This document shows, one piece after another, positions 60,195-64,000 of a DNA stretch of 64,000 nucleotides. The notes beneath the pieces are model-generated. The model did not search any database and had not been told where the DNA came from. It saw only the letters and a program-made list of their open reading frames with translations. The translations under genes and the position numbers were made by a program. The stretch's first letter is position 1; each line of letters opens with the position of its first letter. This DNA is from Candidatus Nomurabacteria bacterium (lineage in GTDB: Bacteria > Patescibacteriota > Saccharimonadia > Saccharimonadales > UBA7683): assembly GCA_020631895.1 (NCBI GenBank), contig JACKGR010000001.1, positions 62,001-126,000 of the forward strand, written 5' to 3'.

Positions 60195-60498
60195 TTTAAA
60201 ACCACGAATTAGCGAGAAGGCTTACGCCCAGAGCACCCTAAATCAGACTTATGTATTTGTAGTTCCAACTTCTAGCAACAAGATTCAGATCAAAGCTGCT
60301 GTAGAGGCTCAGTACAACGTAACTGTTGAGGCTGTAAACATTATTGTCCAAAATGGTAAAAAGGCTCGGTCTATCCGACTAGGTAACCGTCGAGCTCGAC
60401 CAATTATGGGTGAGAGAAGCGATATCAAAAAGGCTTACGTACGTCTTAAAGCTGGCGATAGCATCAAGATTTTTGATGAAGAAGAGGAGAAGAAGTAA
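60187..60498 (+). CDS. rplW: 50S ribosomal protein L23
   Basis: A 103-aa protein at the tunnel exit, the docking site for trigger factor and SRP. The start MLNLKPRISEKAY at 60187 has SD GGAGG and overlaps the rplD stop; an in-frame ATG at 60175 is less likely. The family motif VVPTSSNKIQIKAAVEAQYNV is present. Confidence 0.95.
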   Translation: MLNLKPRISEKAYAQSTLNQTYVFVVPTSSNKIQIKAAVEAQYNVTVEAVNIIVQNGKKARSIRLGNRRARPIMGERSDIKKAYVRLKAGDSIKIFDEEEEKK

Positions 60499-61334
60499 TG
60501 GCTATTAAAGTCCTAAAACCTACTACTCCTGGACGAAGAGGCATGACAAGCCAAGACTTCTCAAAAGTCACAACTAACAAGCCTCTAAAATCTCTTACTG
60601 TTGTTAAGCGACGTACTAATGGTAGAAACAACCAGGGACGTATTACTATTCGTCACCGTGGTGGTGGGGCAAAACGTTTCTACCGAATCGTTAACTTCAA
60701 ACAACTTGATTTTGAGAAGGCTACAATTGAGGCAATTGAGTACGATCCAAACCGCTCTGCCAACATTGCGCGGATTAAAGATCAAGACAACAAGTATCAC
60801 TACGTTATTGCTAGCGGATCAATGAAGGTTGGACAACTCATTAGTGTTGGAGAAAAGTCAGCAATTGAAGAAGGTAACCGTCTTCCACTTAAATCTATAC
60901 CACTTGGTAGCTTCATCTACGCTGTTGAACTTCAGCCTGGACGTGGTGCTCAAATGGTACGATCAGCTGGCGTCAAAGCTCAGTTAACTGCTCGTGAAGG
61001 AGATTACGCTCAAGTTAAGCTACCTAGCGGTGAAGTCAGAATGGTAAATGTTAACTGTATGGCTAGCATCGGTACTGTTAGTAACGAGCAACACCAGAAC
61101 GTCAAGATTGGTTCAGCTGGACGCAGACGCAACCTAGGCCGTCGACCTCAGGTTAGAGGTAAAGTTATGAATGCTGTCGATCATCCAAATGGTGGAGGTG
61201 ACGGTGGAGCGCACGGAATTGGTGGACAACCTAAAACTCCATGGGGTAAACCAACTCTTGGATACCGAACACGCAGAAACAAGCGCACAACTAAGTTTAT
61301 TGTTAAAAGTCGTCATCAGGCGAAGAGGAAATAA
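60498..61334 (+). CDS. rplB: 50S ribosomal protein L2
   Basis: A 278-aa protein important for subunit joining. Normal N-terminal TPGRRGMTSQDFSKV, RHRGGGAKRFYRIV, and the C-terminal DHPNGGGDGGAHGIGGQPKTPW with the conserved His. The start overlaps the rplW stop by one base (TAATG). Confidence 0.97.
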   Translation: MAIKVLKPTTPGRRGMTSQDFSKVTTNKPLKSLTVVKRRTNGRNNQGRITIRHRGGGAKRFYRIVNFKQLDFEKATIEAIEYDPNRSANIARIKDQDNKYHYVIASGSMKVGQLISVGEKSAIEEGNRLPLKSIPLGSFIYAVELQPGRGAQMVRSAGVKAQLTAREGDYAQVKLPSGEVRMVNVNCMASIGTVSNEQHQNVKIGSAGRRRNLGRRPQVRGKVMNAVDHPNGGGDGGAHGIGGQPKTPWGKPTLGYRTRRNKRTTKFIVKSRHQAKRK

Positions 61335-61336
61335 TT

Positions 61337-61660
61337 ATGGCTGAAACACACTTCACTATTACTGAACATCCACCTGTACCAGGAAGCGTATTGTTGAGTG
61401 ACTGTATCGTTCAAGATTTTAATGTAAGTGGTCGTATTGACGCAGTTCCAAGAATAGGTGCTGTTGGCAGAATGCTAGGACGTGTTTTGGGTCAACAGGT
61501 AGAACCACCTACTGCCGCACGCGTGGTGGAGATTGTAGAACATGCTATGAATGAAGTAGTTGATCCAGATGCAAAAAAACACTTTGGACATCGAGATTTT
61601 ATCTTGGAAGCTCTAGAAGCTGCTTTACCGGAACTAGAAGAAAGGAAATCAAATGTCTAG
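61337..61660 (+). CDS. Hypothetical 107-aa protein inserted between rplB and rpsS
   Basis: Not recognised. A soluble, acidic protein with [20 protein letters not shown] and [20 protein letters not shown] as helical stretches. It starts 2 nt after rplB and overlaps rpsS by 8 nt (ATGTCTAG), so it is fully built into the ribosomal operon. rplB and rpsS are adjacent in most bacteria, so it may be a ribosome-associated lineage-specific protein; this is inference from position. Confidence 0.65.
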   Translation: MAETHFTITEHPPVPGSVLLSDCIVQDFNVSGRIDAVPRIGAVGRMLGRVLGQQVEPPTAARVVEIVEHAMNEVVDPDAKKHFGHRDFILEALEAALPELEERKSNV

Positions 61661-61916
61661 ATCACTTAAAAAAGGACCATTTGTAGACCCGAAGCTTGCT
61701 AAAAAAGTAGCAGCTCTTGGTGCTGATGATCGAACTGTTATTAAAACTTGGGCACGTGCTTGCACAATCAGCCCTGAGATGGTTGGCCGAACTATCGCTG
61801 TTCATAATGGTAAGGTTCACGTACCAGTATTTATAAGTGAGAACATGGTTGGACACAAACTTGGTGAGTTTTCACCAACAAGAAAATTCCGTAAGCACGG
61901 AGGCAAAGAGAAATAA
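61653..61916 (+). CDS. rpsS: 30S ribosomal protein S19
   Basis: An 87-aa head protein. [19 protein letters not shown] and [19 protein letters not shown] are the family termini. Its start lies inside the end of the 107-aa gene. SD AAAGG. Confidence 0.97.
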   Translation: MSRSLKKGPFVDPKLAKKVAALGADDRTVIKTWARACTISPEMVGRTIAVHNGKVHVPVFISENMVGHKLGEFSPTRKFRKHGGKEK

Positions 61917-61918
61917 TC

Positions 61919-62341
61919 ATGGCAACTTTTGTTAAGGCACAAGCTAAAGGCGTTGATATGACCCCACGTAAAGTTGGTATTGTTGCTAGCTTGGTTCGAG
62001 GTACTACAGTCGCAAATGCACTTACAATTTTAGAGCACACCCCAAGACGAGCTGCCGGCCCGATCTCAAAAGTTATTACTAGCGCAAAGGCAAATGCAGT
62101 TAACAATCACAACATGAACGGTGATGATCTAGTAATTTCTGAGCTTCATGTTAGTCCTGGACCTCGTATGAAGAGATTCCGCCCTGTTGCACGCGGTAGT
62201 GCTCACCCATATCAGAAGAAGACTACTCATATCACAGTTGTAGTTACTGGTACAGAGAAGACAAAACCAAAGTCAACAACTACAGTTAAGACTACTGCGC
62301 CAAAATCTAAGGCTAAATCAGAACCTAAAGGAGACAAATAA
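61919..62341 (+). CDS. rplV: 50S ribosomal protein L22
   Basis: A 140-aa tunnel protein. The L22 core (VDMTPRKVGIVASLVRG, SAKANAVNNHN, GPRMKRFRPVARGSAHPYQK) is complete. About 30 residues of Lys/Thr/Pro-rich tail are added (TEKTKPKSTTTVKTTAPKSK). The stop overlaps the rpsC start by one base. Confidence 0.96.
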   Translation: MATFVKAQAKGVDMTPRKVGIVASLVRGTTVANALTILEHTPRRAAGPISKVITSAKANAVNNHNMNGDDLVISELHVSPGPRMKRFRPVARGSAHPYQKKTTHITVVVTGTEKTKPKSTTTVKTTAPKSKAKSEPKGDK

Positions 62342-62973
62342 TGGGACAAAAAGTAAATCCAATTAGCATGCGTCTTCAGGTTAATAAACAGTGGAGAAGT
62401 AAATGGTTTGCAGGTAAAAAAGACTACGCGAACTTCTTAAACCAAGATATAACTTTGCGACGAGAAATTGAGAAGAAATTTGAGACGCGCGGAGTTATCG
62501 ATCGAATCGATATTGAGCGTTCACCTAATCTTGTAACAGTCACTATCCATACCTCAAAAGCCGGGGTTGTTATCGGCCGTGGTGGTGTTGGCGCTCAAGA
62601 GATCAAAGCATTGAGTGAGAAAGTATTCCAAACGACAGTCCGTGTAAACATCGAGGAAGTTAAACGACCAGAACTTTCAGCTAAATTAGTTGCTGAGAAC
62701 ATCGCTCGTCAACTCGAGAGACGAATAGCCTTCAGACGTGCTGTTAAAATGACTGCTGCATCATCAATGAGAGCTGGTGCTAAAGGTATCAGAATCGAAG
62801 TCGCTGGACGTTTGCAGGGTGCTGAAATGAGCCGTCGAGAAAAGCATATTGAAGGAAGCGTACCTCTTCATACCATACGTGCTGACATTGATTATCACGC
62901 GGCTAGAGCTAAATATCCTGGCGCAGGTATCATCGGCGTTAAGGTTTGGATTTATAAAGGCGAGGCAGTTTAG
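62341..62973 (+). CDS. rpsC: 30S ribosomal protein S3
   Basis: A 210-aa mRNA-entry protein. The KH domain has [16 protein letters not shown], and the C-terminal domain has [22 protein letters not shown] and [13 protein letters not shown]. The usual basic tail is short. Confidence 0.97.
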   Translation: MGQKVNPISMRLQVNKQWRSKWFAGKKDYANFLNQDITLRREIEKKFETRGVIDRIDIERSPNLVTVTIHTSKAGVVIGRGGVGAQEIKALSEKVFQTTVRVNIEEVKRPELSAKLVAENIARQLERRIAFRRAVKMTAASSMRAGAKGIRIEVAGRLQGAEMSRREKHIEGSVPLHTIRADIDYHAARAKYPGAGIIGVKVWIYKGEAV

Positions 62974-62974
62974 T

Positions 62975-63391
62975 ATGTTATTACCAAAAAAGACTAAATT
63001 CAGAAAAGTCCGTAAAGGCAAGATCAAAGGTGTCGCAACTAGTGGCAATTACGTTGCATTTGGTGATTACGGACTAGTCTCTATGGATATGGAACGAATC
63101 AGTTCTAGGCAGATAGAGTCAGCTCGTCAAGCTATGACTAGATACATCAAACGTGGCGGTAAAGTTTGGATCAGAATCTTTCCTCATACTCCTGTAAGCC
63201 GAAAACCTCTTGATGTAAAAATGGGTAGCGGTAAGGGTAATCCTGAATTTTTTGTAGCCAAAGTTAGACCTGGAACTGTACTTTTTGAGATGGGTCGTGG
63301 AGTAACCGAGGAGCAAGCTCGAGAAGCCATGCGACTTGCTGGTCATAAACTGCCTGTTAGAACTAAGTTTGTAGTTAGGGAGCAAGCATAA
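62975..63391 (+). CDS. rplP: 50S ribosomal protein L16
   Basis: A 138-aa protein near the A-site tRNA elbow. The start [15 protein letters not shown] at 62975 lies one base after the rpsC stop; the open frame from 62849 is only overlap with rps[21 protein letters not shown] and [20 protein letters not shown] are normal, and the hydroxylated-Arg loop is kept. Confidence 0.96.
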   Translation: MLLPKKTKFRKVRKGKIKGVATSGNYVAFGDYGLVSMDMERISSRQIESARQAMTRYIKRGGKVWIRIFPHTPVSRKPLDVKMGSGKGNPEFFVAKVRPGTVLFEMGRGVTEEQAREAMRLAGHKLPVRTKFVVREQA

Positions 63392-63615
63392 TGAAGCTTA
63401 AATTAACCAAACTAGATGAGCTTAAAAAAATGAAGACCGTCGATCTTGATAAGTATATTAATGAGGTTAAAAAACAACAGTATGAGTTTACACACGCTGT
63501 AGCAACTAATAAAGAGAAGCAAACTCACCAAAGTAAGCTACTTAAGAAGGCTGTTGCCAGAGCTAATACATTAAAGAGCATTGCAAACGCACAACAAGAA
63601 GGAAAGGAACAATAA
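63391..63615 (+). CDS. rpmC: 50S ribosomal protein L29
   Basis: A 74-aa helical-hairpin protein beside L23 at the tunnel exit. Core LDELKKMKTVDLDKYINEVKK and ATNKEKQTHQSKLLKKAVAR. Slightly longer than the usual 65 aa. One-base overlap with rplP (TAATG). Confidence 0.9.
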   Translation: MKLKLTKLDELKKMKTVDLDKYINEVKKQQYEFTHAVATNKEKQTHQSKLLKKAVARANTLKSIANAQQEGKEQ

Positions 63616-63616
63616 T

Positions 63617-63883
63617 ATGGCACGAAAACTGACCGGCACTGTAGTATCAGATATCCAAGACAAGACTATTGTTGTTAAAACCGTGCGTCGCGTGACTCAC
63701 CCTCTTTATCGTAAACAATATACTGTCGGTAAAAAATACCAAGCCCATGATGAAAAGAATGAGGCTCAGATTGGCGACATAGTTTCAATTGTAGAGGTTC
63801 GCCCTATTAGTAAGAACAAATCGTTCAAACTTGATAGCATTATCGAGCGACCAGAAGGCGCAGCTGAAGAGGTAGTATCATGA
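63617..63883 (+). CDS. rpsQ: 30S ribosomal protein S17
   Basis: An 88-aa OB-fold primary binding protein. [20 protein letters not shown] and [19 protein letters not shown] are typical. ATG 63617 is chosen by homology and lies 1 nt after the rpmC stop. It ends TGA, overlapping the rplN start (ATGA). Confidence 0.96.
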   Translation: MARKLTGTVVSDIQDKTIVVKTVRRVTHPLYRKQYTVGKKYQAHDEKNEAQIGDIVSIVEVRPISKNKSFKLDSIIERPEGAAEEVVS

Positions 63884-64000
63884 TACAACAAGAATCAAGA
63901 TTAAAAGTGACTGATAACAGTGGTGCAAAAGAGATTCTATGTATCAGAGTTTTGGGCGGATCAGGCCGTCGTTATGCTCACGTCGGTGACACAATTGTTG
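63880..64000 (+). CDS. rplN: 50S ribosomal protein L14 (partial, cut by the window edge)
   Basis: The first 40 codons are visible: [19 protein letters not shown], then [20 protein letters not shown], the normal N-terminus of L14, an interface protein. It overlaps rpsQ by 4 nt. Confidence 0.93.
   Translation, partial: MIQQESRLKVTDNSGAKEILCIRVLGGSGRRYAHVGDTIV

Noticed and set aside
1..64000. Alternative genetic code (TGA read as Gly or Trp)
   Set aside because: TGA ends several genes at the expected place (rpsQ, ABC-F, the 4216 gene, the phospholipase C-like gene) and no conserved protein reads through TGA.
1..64000. CRISPR arrays, insertion sequences, prophage genes, origin boxes
   Set aside because: No repeated spacers, transposase or phage proteins, and no cluster of DnaA boxes, were seen.

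Overview
The window looks like a chromosomal segment of a Candidatus Saccharibacteria (TM7 / Patescibacteria, CPR) genome. This rests on the mix of compact housekeeping genes, the very short or overlapping gene junctions, the A+T-rich sequence, the small uncharacterised membrane proteins and the way starts sit directly behind -10 boxes. TGA ends several genes (rpsQ, the ABC-F gene, the HEPN-like gene), so the TGA-recoded CPR lineages are unlikely. The assignment is by recognition only; no database search was possible. No CRISPR array, insertion sequence or prophage was seen.

Layout. 1-8 kb: amino-acid permease, alpha/beta hydrolase, the gatC-gatA-[HEPN-like]-gatB operon for tRNA-dependent amidation, and a run of small membrane-associated proteins (DUF948-like, YtxH-like, DUF5665-like). 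7-21 kb: divergent recF/dnaE, a SPOUT methyltransferase, a PilB-type ATPase, malic enzyme, rplS, rnhB, yraN and tldD/tldE. 20-30 kb: nusA, clpC under a CIRCE operator, a membrane protein with HELLH, radA, a PIN-TRAM protein and a class A penicillin-binding protein. 30-36 kb: tyrS behind a leader peptide, a pterin dehydratase, recG, a zinc phospholipase C-like protein and rsmD. 36-40 kb: tRNA-Leu(UAG), an ABC-F protein with a complete-looking attenuator, a P-loop kinase, then a second leader peptide/attenuator before a 76-aa gene and hisS. 40-43 kb: tig, clpP (second CIRCE) and an acetyltransferase. 43-64 kb: rpoB-rpoC, rpsL-rpsG-fusA, a block of unknown small genes, a roughly 750-nt structured RNA with no protein gene, tuf, rpsJ and the S10 ribosomal operon to rplN at the right edge.

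How it works together. First genes of transcription units mostly have a -10 hexamer (often extended TGn) 6-9 nt before the start codon, which predicts leaderless mRNAs. Genes inside operons use Shine-Dalgarno sequences and 1-, 4- or 8-nt overlaps. The proteolysis genes clpC and clpP share an HrcA/CIRCE operator that overlaps their -35 boxes. Three genes or units (tyrS, 76-aa gene-hisS, ABC-F) carry short leader peptides with terminator hairpins; in the two synthetase cases the leader contains the cognate Tyr or His codons.

Most notable points: (1) the large ornate RNA at about 55178-55927; (2) the His-codon leader with terminator/antiterminator upstream of hisS and the Tyr-codon leader upstream of tyrS; (3) the 11-bp antiterminator/terminator switch of the ABC-F gene next to tRNA-Leu; (4) RpoC lacking seven of the eight cysteines of its two zinc sites; (5) S12 with Arg and Pro at the two classical streptomycin positions; (6) TyrRS whose HIGH motif reads TIGN; (7) a HEPN-like protein translationally coupled between gatA and gatB.
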